Below are positions 46,934 to 55,271 of a stretch of DNA of 64,000 nucleotides, in pieces. Where the stretch lies: the NCBI RefSeq assembly GCF_048541585.1, contig NZ_CP183303.1:2170001-2234000 (forward strand), read 5' to 3'. A model generated the notes under the pieces. The model was not told where the DNA came from. It ran no database searches and saw nothing but the letters and a program-made list of their open reading frames with translations. Both the position numbers and the translations under genes were made by a program. Position 1 is the stretch's first letter, and every line of letters starts with the position of its first letter. Origin of the DNA: Legionella_C sp048541585. GTDB lineage: Bacteria; Pseudomonadota; Gammaproteobacteria; Legionellales; Legionellaceae.

Positions 46934-47274
46934 AGCTTTCCCTGTATTAAAACCCCTATATTGAAAATAAGTTGATAATGAATAACAGCAATTTAGGTAA
47001 AGGACTTTTTATTTAAGAGATATTAAATATATATAGTTTATCTATAAGTATAGGAAAAATTAATATTAAGTTAATTTTCTAAAATGTATTAGAAAAAAAC
47101 GTAGCTCTTTCCCAATATTCTAAGGCGTGTTTGTGGGATCCAAAATCTCGTTATATCAATGAATCCCGTAGGAAGAAGTAAGGAGCCTAGCTAGAGGTTT
47201 CTATCCTGCTTAAAAAGTAGAAATCAGCTATTATAGAACGGTTTATAAACTTATTTATCATAAATTTAGGCTCT
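46934..47274. other. Intergenic region with a degraded family B unit
   Basis: AT-rich spacer. Around 47130-47180 the sequence GGGATCCAAAATCTCG and AATCCCGTAGG look like a decayed REP-like unit. No open frame is supported. It separates the cyclase from the convergently transcribed side of an SDR/hydrolase pair on the same strand. Confidence 0.4.
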
Positions 47275-48033
47275 CTATTTAGCTTGCATGCGTAGAGCAC
47301 CATCTAGTCGAATAACTTCGCCATTGATTAATTGATTTTCTATAACATGAATGGCTAAAGCAGCAAATTCTTCTGGCTTACCTAAGCGCTTAGGAAAAGT
47401 TACAGTAGCTGCGAGGCTTTCTTGTACCTCTTTAGGCATATTAAGGAGTAGAGGCGTTGCAATTAGTCCAGGAGCAATAGTATTCACTCTTATTAAATGC
47501 TGCGCTAATTCTCTTGCAGCAGGCAATGTCATTGCTACAACACCGCCCTTAGAAGCGCTATAAGCCAGCTGCCCAATTTGACCTTCAAACGCCGCTACAG
47601 AAGCTGTATTAATAATTACTCCACGCTCTTCTTCAGTAGCTGCATTAATATTTAAACTTACCATAGCCTCAGCCACAATACGCATGACATTAAAAGTACC
47701 AATCAGATTAATATCAATAACTTTTTTAAAATCTTGCAGAGGCATTGCGCCTTCTTTCCCTACCATACGTTTTGCAGGTGCAATACCTGCACAATTAATA
47801 CAAATTCGCGGTATCCCAACCTGCTCTTTGGTTTTAGCCATAGCAGCTACTACAGCGGTATCTGAACTGACATCGCATTCGATAGCAATGATATTTTCAC
47901 TATTAACGACTGCACTAATATCTTTATCCCAAATGACTACTTGTGCCCCACGAGCTGCAAGCTCGTCAACACATGCCCTACCCATACCTGAAGCACCACC
48001 TGTTACAATCGCAATCTGATTATCTAAATTCAT
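47275..48033 (-). CDS. 3-hydroxyacyl-CoA dehydrogenase type 2-like SDR
   Basis: 252 residues, classical SDR. Cofactor loop TGGASGMGRACV, Asp after strand two (VIWDKDIS) favouring NAD, ECDVSSD, NCAGIAPAKR, and catalytic INTASVAAFEGQIGQLAYSASKGGV with Ser, Tyr and Lys. The wording of this last motif, and the C-terminal INGEVIRLDGALRM, matches the HSD17B10 group that oxidises short or branched 3-hydroxyacyl-CoAs. It follows an isochorismatase-like gene by 20 bases on the same strand, so the two may be co-expressed. Confidence 0.85.
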   Translation of the reverse strand: MNLDNQIAIVTGGASGMGRACVDELAARGAQVVIWDKDISAVVNSENIIAIECDVSSDTAVVAAMAKTKEQVGIPRICINCAGIAPAKRMVGKEGAMPLQDFKKVIDINLIGTFNVMRIVAEAMVSLNINAATEEERGVIINTASVAAFEGQIGQLAYSASKGGVVAMTLPAARELAQHLIRVNTIAPGLIATPLLLNMPKEVQESLAATVTFPKRLGKPEEFAALAIHVIENQLINGEVIRLDGALRMQAK

Positions 48034-48053
48034 TTATTATCTTCCATAAATAG

Positions 48054-48599
48054 TTATTTTAAATATTTACTGCTTAAAGCTTTAAATAAGGGCGTTCCTG
48101 CTTTTTCTACCCATTCAAAAAAAACCATTTCAGCCGTTATAAGTGTTGCGCCATGTTGTTGCATACGCTTAAGAGCATATTTTTTATCAAGTAATTTACG
48201 ACTACTTACTGCATCAACTACAATAAACACTTCATAGTTTTCAGCCAATAAATCAAGTGCCGTTTGTAACACACAAACATGAGCTTCAATACCAATGAGT
48301 ACTAACTGTTTTTTATTAAGTGCTTCTAGGGGACGCTTAAAATTAGCTTCCTTGGCGCAAGAAAAATCTACTTTCTCTACTATCTGAGATTGGGAAGTAA
48401 TATCAAGCAGCGACTTTAGCGTAGGACCTAACCCACGCGGATATTGTTCGCTTATAAGGCAGGGTACAGTTAGCTCATTGGCTAGGCGCAATAGCCATTC
48501 ACAATGATTTATTAATGATTCTGACTCCGCAATAAGTGGTATGAGCTTTTCTTGCATATCTATTAACAATAAACAAGAATCATTTCTCCTAAGTAACAT
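48054..48599 (-). CDS. Isochorismatase-family cysteine hydrolase
   Basis: 181 residues with the family triad: Asp in LLLIDMQEKLIPLI near residue 13, Lys in QIVEKVDFSCA, and the nucleophilic Cys in LIGIEAHVCVLQTALDLL. The cis-peptide motif is IGIEA. Length and sequence resemble the YcaC-like and nicotinamidase-related subgroup rather than true isochorismatases; the substrate is unknown. Its product gene partner is the HSD10-type SDR immediately downstream. Confidence 0.85.
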   Translation of the reverse strand: MLLRRNDSCLLLIDMQEKLIPLIAESESLINHCEWLLRLANELTVPCLISEQYPRGLGPTLKSLLDITSQSQIVEKVDFSCAKEANFKRPLEALNKKQLVLIGIEAHVCVLQTALDLLAENYEVFIVVDAVSSRKLLDKKYALKRMQQHGATLITAEMVFFEWVEKAGTPLFKALSSKYLK

Positions 48600-48830
48600 G
48601 CTCCCCTCTCCTTACTATTTAAATCTTTAATTAAAATAAAGATTACTATCAAATAAGTTTTATAACATATTTTTTCATCGCTGAAAGCCTATAAGCTTAG
48701 GTCTTACGCAGGTAAAAAACTTATACCTTAAAAATGCATAAATGCTGTGCGGCCTTTAGCTGGTTAAATGCAGTAATTATAATCCAGGCCTTAGACCAAA
48801 TGGCGCTGCCTCAAGGCTTTTTGACTCACT

Positions 48831-48916
48831 CTACGTCCCGTGGCTTGTCCGAGGGATTCAGGAATCTCGGCTAAGAATTAGAGCTCTGGATCCCGTGGAC
48901 AAGCCACGAGACGTAG
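48831..48916. repeat. Family B REP/BIME-like element, copy B2
   Basis: 86 bp bounded by CTACGTCCC and GACGTAG with the same two opposed hairpins as B1 and few changes (GGATTCAG for GGATCCAG on the left, CCACGAGACG on the right). The left flank ATGGCGCTGCCTCAAGGC also matches B1, so the mobile unit is larger than the core. The sequence 48600-48830 before it holds no recognisable gene. Confidence 0.8.
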
Positions 48917-48947
48917 GCTAGAAAAGTAGCACCATTAAGCCTTAGAC

Positions 48948-49091
48948 CAGACTTCTTTCCAAACTGTCATTGATTGACAATCTCAGTCGGAAAAAGGCTG
49001 AAAAAGCGCAGTGTACATGAAGTACATGAGTATTTTGAAGATCTTTTTTCGACCGACCTTGTCAATCATTACTAGTTTGGAAAGAGGTCTA
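48948..49091 (-). repeat. Family A palindromic MITE-like element, full copy (A3)
   Basis: 144 bp, the same length as A2 but inverted. The left end is mutated (CAGACTTCTTTCCAAACT), the right end is intact (AGTTTGGAAAGAGGTCTA). Internally it has AGTGTACATGAAGTACATGAG, the complement of the A2 centre, apart from single changes. It lies 31 bases after B2, so the two repeat families are neighbours in this gap. Confidence 0.88.
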
Positions 49092-49160
49092 CTATAACCT
49101 CAGGCTAAGCATTCAAGCTTACAGATTGAAGCAGGCAGAGGTAAGTGTACTTTATTTCCT

Positions 49161-49190
49161 ACGTTCCGCGGTCTACCGCGGAATCCAGAA
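49161..49190. repeat. Single family B-like REP unit
   Basis: ACGTTCCGCGGTCTACCGCG followed by GAATCCAG: a 20-base hairpin TTCCGCGG/CCGCGGAA with the flanking ACG and ATCCAG signature of family B units. It stands about 130 bases before yerC. Confidence 0.6.
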
Positions 49191-49259
49191 CGAGAGTGAA
49201 GTTTGGGTAAACTTTAGTAAAATTGTAGTAATAGTTTTTTAACATTAAAGTTCTTTCTA

Positions 49260-49314
49260 TTGACTTAGTGTTTAGATTTTGTTACATTGCAATAACGTTT
49301 TAACGCATTAAAAC
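49260..49314 (+). promoter_or_regulatory. yerC-his operon promoter with palindromic operator candidate
   Basis: -35 TTGACT and -10 TACATT are spaced by exactly 17 bases. The palindrome GTTTTAA-CGCA-TTAAAAC (49297-49314) begins about where transcription should start. The untranslated leader would be only about 25 bases, with no Shine-Dalgarno sequence and no histidine-rich leader peptide, so classical his attenuation is absent. A repressor bound here would block initiation; the TrpR-like protein encoded next is the natural candidate. Confidence 0.6.
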
Positions 49315-49320
49315 ATTAAC

Positions 49321-49617
49321 ATGAAAATACATCATGCCTCTAAAAAAAATGCACATCGTTTATTAATGCAAGCTGTTGCCCTTTTAAATAATATAGAAGA
49401 GGCAAGTGCCTTCTTTAATGATTTATGTACTCCTGCCGAGCTTGAAGCCATGGCTGATCGTTTCCAAGTGGTGCCTCTATTACGCCAAGGCCTTTCTTAT
49501 CGCACTATTCATGAACAAACCGGTGTTAGTGTTACAACAATTACACGTGTAGCACGTAGTTTAATGATGGGGTGTGGCGGGTATTCTTTAATTGCTGAAA
49601 GATTAAATCAATCATGA
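49321..49617 (+). CDS. TrpR-like regulator, YerC/YecD family
   Basis: 98 residues, all-helical, with the Trp-repressor fold: LLNNIEEASAFFNDLCTPAELEAMADRFQVVPLL, then helix-turn-helix YRTIHEQTGVSVTTITRVARSL, and the family tail GGYSLIAERL. YerC/YecD proteins are TrpR homologues lacking the tryptophan-binding context. It is the first gene of the histidine operon and overlaps hisG by four bases (ATGA), so histidine-dependent autoregulation is a strong inference. The ATG has no recognisable ribosome site, which may keep its level low. Confidence 0.85.
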   Translation: MKIHHASKKNAHRLLMQAVALLNNIEEASAFFNDLCTPAELEAMADRFQVVPLLRQGLSYRTIHEQTGVSVTTITRVARSLMMGCGGYSLIAERLNQS

Positions 49618-50495
49618 CTAGACGTTTACGCTTAGCTTTACAAAAAAAAGGTCGCCTGGCGCAAGAATCACTTAATTTACTTAAGCGCTGCGGTTTACGT
49701 TATCGACTTAGAGAAAATGCGCTTTTATGCCATGTTGATAACTTTCCTATTGATTTGCTTTTTGTCCGTGATGACGATATTCCAACCTTAATTTTTGATG
49801 GGCTTTGTGATGCAGGTATCGTTGGTGAAAATGTGTTGCTTGAAGCAGCTACTACTACAAACAAGTCTAGTTATAATATTATTCTTTCTCTAGGCATTTG
49901 CCGATGTCGTTTAGCCATTGCTATACCCGAATCATTTCACTATCAAAGCCCAGGCAATTTAGATGGCAAGCGCATTGCTACAAGCTACCCTCATTTACTA
50001 CAACAATATTTACAAGAAAAGCGAATCTGTGCTGATATTTTAACGTTATCAGGCTCAGTAGAAGTAGCGCCGCGAATGGGAATGGCTGATGCTATTTGTG
50101 ATATTGTTTCTAGTGGTCAAACACTTGAAGATAATAAATTAATTGAGGTAGATACCGTTTTAAATAGTCAAGCAGTCTTTATTCAATCCTCACAGCCTTT
50201 TTCAGCTGAAATCAATGAATTATTTGATATGCTAAAACGACGTATTGTAGCTGTACAACAAGCTTGTGAACGTAAATATATTGTTTTTCATGCCCCAAAG
50301 TCAGCCTTAGCACGTATTTGCAAAGCTTTGCCCGGTGCGGAATCGCCTACTATTCTGCCCTTATCAGATTATCCTGATAAAGTAGCGGTTCACGTGGTTT
50401 CTAGTGAAGGTATATTTTGGAATACTCTAGAAACAATTCAATCATTAGGAGCAAGTTCAATTTTAGTCTTGCCGATTGAAAAAATGCTGGAGTAA
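49614..50495 (+). CDS. hisG: ATP phosphoribosyltransferase, long form
   Basis: First, feedback-controlled step of histidine synthesis: ATP plus PRPP to phosphoribosyl-ATP. 293 residues, the long HisG type with a C-terminal ACT-like regulatory domain (from about 225: AVHVVSSEGIFWNTLETIQSLGASSILVLPIEKML). Catalytic domain features are LALQKKGRLAQESLNLLKRCGL, VRDDDIPTLIFDGLCDAGIVGENV and DILTLSGSVEVAPRMGMADAICDIVSSGQTL. The long form does not need HisZ. Second gene in the operon. Confidence 0.97.
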   Translation: MTRRLRLALQKKGRLAQESLNLLKRCGLRYRLRENALLCHVDNFPIDLLFVRDDDIPTLIFDGLCDAGIVGENVLLEAATTTNKSSYNIILSLGICRCRLAIAIPESFHYQSPGNLDGKRIATSYPHLLQQYLQEKRICADILTLSGSVEVAPRMGMADAICDIVSSGQTLEDNKLIEVDTVLNSQAVFIQSSQPFSAEINELFDMLKRRIVAVQQACERKYIVFHAPKSALARICKALPGAESPTILPLSDYPDKVAVHVVSSEGIFWNTLETIQSLGASSILVLPIEKMLE

Positions 50496-50498
50496 TTC

Positions 50499-51791
50499 AT
50501 GATAAAAATTGTAGATTGGCAACAACTATCTGTAGCAGAACAAGCTAAGTTATTAACGCGGCCTAAAAAAATAACAGATATCGAAAATCAAGTAAGCGCT
50601 ATTATTGCTGCGGTTCGCAAGCGTGGTGATGAAGCACTTTTAGAATTTACGTCTCAATTTGATAAATGCAATCTAAACACTTTGCAAATTTCAGAAGATA
50701 AAATCAATCAAGCTCAAATTGGACAAGAAGCCTTAGAAGCTATACAAACCGCTATAACCAATATTACAACTTATCACCAAAGCTTAGTTCCTGAACCATT
50801 AAGTATTACGACCTCTACAGGAATAAATATTCAAAGATTTTATCGACCTATTCAAAAAGTAGGTTTATACATACCAGGCGGTAACAATACTCCACTAATC
50901 TCTTCGCTGTTAATGCAGGCTATTCCTGCAAAAATTGCTGGCTGCCCAATAAGAGTTTTATGTACACCGGCTAATAATCAAGGTGAAATAAACCCTCATT
51001 TATTAGTTGCTGCTCGATTATGTGGTATTGATACTATTTATCCTCTTGGTGGTGCCCAAGCTATTGCAGCTATGGCCTATGGCACTAAGTCTATTATTAA
51101 AGTTGATAAAATTTTTGGGCCTGGAAATAGCTTTGTTACTGAAGCTAAGTCTCAAGTTGCCCTTGATGCAGAAGGAGCTGCCATTGATATGCCTGCTGGC
51201 CCTTCTGAAGTTTTAATTACCGCAGACAATAAAGCTAACCCTAATTTTGTTGCTGCTGATTTATTAGCACAAGCTGAACATGGGCAAGACTCGCAAGTGT
51301 TATTATTATGTGAGGATAAAGAATTAGCAACTCTTGTTGCACAAGCGGTAATAGAGCAATCTAGTTCATTAAAAAGACAGGCCATTATTAAACAATCCCT
51401 AACGCAAAGTGCAATCATAGTTTGTAAGCCAGAAGAGCAAGTTGCTCTGATTAATCAATATGCACCAGAACATTTAATTATCAATCGCCAAGATGCTTTA
51501 GATTGGGTAAGTCAAATTACATCTGCAGGTACAATTTTTATCGGTCCTTGGGCTGCTGAAACTCTAGGCGATTATGTAACGGGCAGCAATCATGTCTTAC
51601 CAACTAATGGTTATGCGCGCAATCATAGTGGACTTAGTACTTTAGATTTTTTAAAGTCTATGACTGTACAAGACGTAAATGCTAATGGACTTAAGAAAAT
51701 AGGTCAATCTGCCATAACCCTGGCTCAATTAGAAGGCTTGGATGCCCATGCCAATGCGGTCAACATCCGTTTAAAATACTTGGAGAATTAA
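50499..51791 (+). CDS. hisD: Histidinol dehydrogenase
   Basis: Zinc and NAD-dependent four-electron oxidation of L-histidinol to histidine, the last two steps. 430 residues with PIQKVGLYIPGGNNTPLISSLLM, YPLGGAQAIAAMAYG, VDKIFGPGNSFVTEAK, IDMPAGPSEVLI, LLAQAEHGQDSQV (zinc His) and GPWAAETLGDYVTGSNHVLPT, all family signatures. Three bases after hisG. Confidence 0.97.
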   Translation: MIKIVDWQQLSVAEQAKLLTRPKKITDIENQVSAIIAAVRKRGDEALLEFTSQFDKCNLNTLQISEDKINQAQIGQEALEAIQTAITNITTYHQSLVPEPLSITTSTGINIQRFYRPIQKVGLYIPGGNNTPLISSLLMQAIPAKIAGCPIRVLCTPANNQGEINPHLLVAARLCGIDTIYPLGGAQAIAAMAYGTKSIIKVDKIFGPGNSFVTEAKSQVALDAEGAAIDMPAGPSEVLITADNKANPNFVAADLLAQAEHGQDSQVLLLCEDKELATLVAQAVIEQSSSLKRQAIIKQSLTQSAIIVCKPEEQVALINQYAPEHLIINRQDALDWVSQITSAGTIFIGPWAAETLGDYVTGSNHVLPTNGYARNHSGLSTLDFLKSMTVQDVNANGLKKIGQSAITLAQLEGLDAHANAVNIRLKYLEN

Positions 51792-51792
51792 T

Positions 51793-52866
51793 ATGTCAGT
51801 AATGGATTTAATACGCCCGGAACTAGCTCAAATGAAAGAATACAGGCCCTCTTCTGATACGCCTATTTATCGCCTACATGCTAATGAATCACCCTGGTCA
51901 CCGGTAAAGTTAGAAGCAGTTGCTTTAAACCACTATCCAGATATTAATGAACAACTAGCCCTTCAAGAACAACTTGCCGCTTATTATCAAATTAATGAAG
52001 ACCAGCTTGCCTTAACACGTGGCAGTGATGATGGTATTGATTTTCTTATGCGCCTGTTTTTACGCCCTGGCCAGGACAGTATACTTCAGTGCCCGCCTAC
52101 TTTTCCTATGTATACTTTTTATGCTGAGCTGCAACATGCCAGTGTTATTAATTGCCCACTTAATATAAAAGATAATTTTTCTCTATCCTTAGATGAGCTT
52201 TTTGGAGCCTGGCAACCTAACTGCAAAATTATTATGCTTTGCCAGCCTAATAACCCCACGGGTAATTTGCTTCCTTTAGAGACGATAGCTACTATTTGTA
52301 AACAATTTAGTGATAAAGCAATGGTGGTTGTAGATGAGGCTTATATTGAATTTGCAGCCTCGTCTAGTGCTACCACCTTAATTAATGACTATGAAAATTT
52401 AATTGTCTTGCGCACGTTATCTAAAGCATTTGGCTTAGCAGGATTACGTTTAGGTAGTGTTATTGCTAATAAAGTTGTCATTCAAGCACTACAGAAAATT
52501 ACGGCACCTTATCTTCTATCAAGTCCTGTCATTGCGCTAGCGCAACAAGCTTTACAAAAACCTGCTTGGTTAATTGAAAGCATACAGCAAATTCTTACTG
52601 AACGGGAACGCGTGAGTAGTTTTTTACAACAGCTTCCTCTAATCGAAATGGTCTATCCTAGTGAAGCAAATTTTATTTTTGTAAAAAGTAAACAAGCAAA
52701 AGCATTAATAGATTGGTTTAACCAACATAAACTTGCTATACGCCATTTTTTAAATACGCCTTTGGCAGATTTTTTACGAATTAGTATCGGCGATAAAGCC
52801 CATAACCAGATACTTATGAAGTTACTACAAGAATTTAGTCAAGAAAATTTAATTGTCTTAACCTGA
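51793..52866 (+). CDS. hisC: Histidinol-phosphate aminotransferase
   Basis: PLP enzyme converting imidazole-acetol phosphate to histidinol phosphate with glutamate. 357 residues of fold type I: LHANESPWSP at the start, TRGSDDGIDFLMRLF, LCQPNNPTGNLLP, VVVDEAYIEFAASS and the PLP lysine in LRTLSKAFGLAGLRLGSVIA. C-terminal Arg in FLRISIGDKAHNQILM binds substrate. One base after hisD. Confidence 0.96.
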   Translation: MSVMDLIRPELAQMKEYRPSSDTPIYRLHANESPWSPVKLEAVALNHYPDINEQLALQEQLAAYYQINEDQLALTRGSDDGIDFLMRLFLRPGQDSILQCPPTFPMYTFYAELQHASVINCPLNIKDNFSLSLDELFGAWQPNCKIIMLCQPNNPTGNLLPLETIATICKQFSDKAMVVVDEAYIEFAASSSATTLINDYENLIVLRTLSKAFGLAGLRLGSVIANKVVIQALQKITAPYLLSSPVIALAQQALQKPAWLIESIQQILTERERVSSFLQQLPLIEMVYPSEANFIFVKSKQAKALIDWFNQHKLAIRHFLNTPLADFLRISIGDKAHNQILMKLLQEFSQENLIVLT

Positions 52867-52874
52867 GTTTTATA

Positions 52875-53933
52875 ATGCAAAAAATAGTATTTATTGACCG
52901 CGATGGTACCTTAATTGAAGAACCTTACGACTTTCAAGTGGATTCTTTAGATAAAATCCGACTATGCCAAGATGTTATTTCTTCTTTATTGGCTCTAAAG
53001 CATGCAGGCTATCGTTTGATAATGGTAAGTAATCAAGATGGTTTAGGTACTTTAAGTTTTCCTAAAGAGCAATTTAACCGTTGTCATGATTTTATTATCC
53101 ACTTATTTGCCTCTCAAGGTATCCATTTCAGTGATATTTTTATTTGTCCTCATAGAGAGCTTGATGAATGTAGTTGTCGTAAACCTAAAATTGGTTTATT
53201 AACTGAGTTTCTGCAAACAACTACTTTTAATCGTACTAATTCTTGGATGATTGGTGATCGCACTACTGACAAACAATTTGCTGATAATTTAAAAGTTAAT
53301 TTTTTACCAGTATCAAGCACGCATGGTTGGAAAGACATTACCGCAACGATTTTAAGTACTAAGCGGCAAGCAACTATTGAGCGCAAAACAAACGAAACAG
53401 CTATAACGCTTACATTAATTTTGGATTCAAACAAACCAAATAATATTGAAACACCTATTGGTTTTTTTAGTCATATGTTAGAACAAATTGCTAAACATGC
53501 GGGATTATCTTTAACCCTACAAGCAAGTGGTGATGTGGAAGTTGATGATCATCACTTAATTGAAGATACAGCGATTGCGTTTGGCGAAGCATTAAGAACT
53601 GCTTTAGGTGATAAATGGGGTATCGGTCGCTATGGATTTATGTTGCCAATGGATGAAGCATTGGCTGAAGTTGCTATTGATTTAAGTGGTCGTCGATTCT
53701 GTAAGTTTGAAGGTCAATTTACTCGCGAGTTTGTTGGCGGTTTGGCTACAGAAATGGTGCCCCATTTTTTTAATTCATTAGCTGATAGCCTTGGTGCAAG
53801 TATACATATCTCTGTTAAAGGTGAAAATCATCATCATATGATTGAAGCATGCTTTAAAGGATTTGGGCGCGCTTTAAAGCAGGCCATTTTACAAATCGAT
53901 AGCAGCTTACCTTCAACCAAGGGGGTTTTATGA
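52875..53933 (+). CDS. hisB: Bifunctional histidinol-phosphatase / imidazoleglycerol-phosphate dehydratase
   Basis: Two steps in one 352-residue chain. The N-terminal HAD phosphatase (1-165) has FIDRDGTLIEEP with nucleophile Asp, VSNQDGLGT, a Cys/His zinc cluster CPHRELDECSCRKP and MIGDRTTDKQFA. The C-terminal dehydratase (about 168-352) has FFSHMLEQIAKHAGL, VDDHHLIEDTAIAFGEAL and GENHHHMIEACFKGFGRALKQA with the metal-binding histidines. This fusion is typical of enteric and related gammaproteobacteria. Confidence 0.97.
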   Translation: MQKIVFIDRDGTLIEEPYDFQVDSLDKIRLCQDVISSLLALKHAGYRLIMVSNQDGLGTLSFPKEQFNRCHDFIIHLFASQGIHFSDIFICPHRELDECSCRKPKIGLLTEFLQTTTFNRTNSWMIGDRTTDKQFADNLKVNFLPVSSTHGWKDITATILSTKRQATIERKTNETAITLTLILDSNKPNNIETPIGFFSHMLEQIAKHAGLSLTLQASGDVEVDDHHLIEDTAIAFGEALRTALGDKWGIGRYGFMLPMDEALAEVAIDLSGRRFCKFEGQFTREFVGGLATEMVPHFFNSLADSLGASIHISVKGENHHHMIEACFKGFGRALKQAILQIDSSLPSTKGVL

Positions 53934-54568
53934 TTGCTGTTATTGATGTTAGTGGAAATAACTTGACCTCGCTAGGTAATGCTTTAAAGCAATTAGGCTA
54001 TAACTATCAATTAACTCATAATGCAAAAATCATTAAGTCAGCAAGTCATGTCATTATACCCGGGGTTGGTGCTGCAAAAGCGGGTATGCAAGCTTTACAT
54101 GATTACAATCTAGCTGCCGTTATTAAGGCACTTAAGCAGCCTGTCTTAGGCATTTGTTTAGGCATGCAGCTCTTACTTGATTACAGTGAAGAAGGTAATG
54201 TTGAATGTCTAGGATTGATTCCCGGTATTGCTAAGCGCCTACCACAACAGCTCGGCTATCCTGTACCTCATATGGGTTGGAATACCTTAGAGTGGGTAAA
54301 TAATTCTCCACTTAAAGTAGAATTAAAGGACAATGATTACGTATATTTCGTGCACAGTTTTGCCTTATTAGATTCCACTGATACCGTGGCTTATTGCCAA
54401 TACAATCTAAAATTTAGTGCCATTGTCAAGCGCGCTAATTTTTATGGTATGCAATTTCATCCTGAAAAATCCTCCACAGTGGGATTGTGCTTACTAAGAA
54501 ATTTTTTATCAATGCAATTTGATGCTGCTAATGTTGGAGTTTTAAATGAAACTTATTCCTGCGATTGA
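53930..54568 (+). CDS. hisH: Imidazole glycerol phosphate synthase, glutaminase subunit
   Basis: Provides ammonia to HisF. 212 residues, class I amidotransferase: VIPGVGAAKAGMQAL oxyanion strand, nucleophile Cys in LGICLGMQLLLDYSEEG, and His/Glu in YGMQFHPEKSSTVG. The family N-terminus IAVIDVSGNNLTSLGNAL is present. It overlaps hisB by four bases and hisA by 23 bases, so its last residues are read in the hisA start region. Confidence 0.96.
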   Translation: MIAVIDVSGNNLTSLGNALKQLGYNYQLTHNAKIIKSASHVIIPGVGAAKAGMQALHDYNLAAVIKALKQPVLGICLGMQLLLDYSEEGNVECLGLIPGIAKRLPQQLGYPVPHMGWNTLEWVNNSPLKVELKDNDYVYFVHSFALLDSTDTVAYCQYNLKFSAIVKRANFYGMQFHPEKSSTVGLCLLRNFLSMQFDAANVGVLNETYSCD

Positions 54569-55271
54569 TTTACAACAAGGGCAATGTGTTCGTCTACGTC
54601 AAGGCAAATTTAATCAAACAACTATTTATCCTCATAATCCGCTAACTTTGGCAGAAAGTTATGTTAAACGTGGCGCAAAACACTTACATATTGTTGATTT
54701 AGATGGTGCAAAAGCAGGAAGCTTACAACAATTACCATTAATTCGCTCATTACGTTTAGCAGAATGTAGCCTACAAGTAGGTGGTGGTATCCGTGACTTA
54801 ACTACAGCAAAAAAATGCGTTGAGGCAGGTATTGAGCAACTAGTATTAGGTAGTATTGCTGTTACTGATTTAGAAACTACAGAGAAGATTATTCAGCTAG
54901 TCGGTGCCACTAATATTGTTTTAGCTTTAGATGTCGTCATTGAAAATGAAATACCAAGACCCGCTATTCATGGTTGGCAGACTTTAACAGATGCTAATTT
55001 ATGGGATATTGTGAGTCAATATCAACAATGGAATATTAAAAACATCTTATGCACTGATATCAGTCGCGATGGCATGTTGCAAGGGCCTAATTTTGATCTC
55101 TATCAACAAGCAGTTTTTAGGTTTCCTAATCTTGATTGGCAAGCTTCTGGCGGTATACGTGATCTAGACGATTTAACTACATTAGCTAGCTTAGGAGTAA
55201 GTGCTGCAATTCTAGGTCGAATGCTTTATCAAAATAATTCAACCTTATCATTTGAGGATATTGTATGTTAG
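54546..55271 (+). CDS. hisA: ProFAR isomerase
   Basis: Amadori rearrangement of ProFAR to PRFAR, a beta/alpha barrel with two phosphate sites. 241 residues: LIPAIDLQQGQCVRLRQGKF with the first catalytic Asp, HLHIVDLDGAKAG, LQVGGGIRDLTTAKKCVEAG, CTDISRDGMLQGPNFDLY with the second catalytic Asp, and WQASGGIRDLDDL. Overlaps hisF by seven bases. Confidence 0.96.
   Translation: MKLIPAIDLQQGQCVRLRQGKFNQTTIYPHNPLTLAESYVKRGAKHLHIVDLDGAKAGSLQQLPLIRSLRLAECSLQVGGGIRDLTTAKKCVEAGIEQLVLGSIAVTDLETTEKIIQLVGATNIVLALDVVIENEIPRPAIHGWQTLTDANLWDIVSQYQQWNIKNILCTDISRDGMLQGPNFDLYQQAVFRFPNLDWQASGGIRDLDDLTTLASLGVSAAILGRMLYQNNSTLSFEDIVC

Noticed and set aside
49260..49320. Histidine attenuator leader peptide
   Set aside because: The leader is only about 25 bases and contains no run of His codons.
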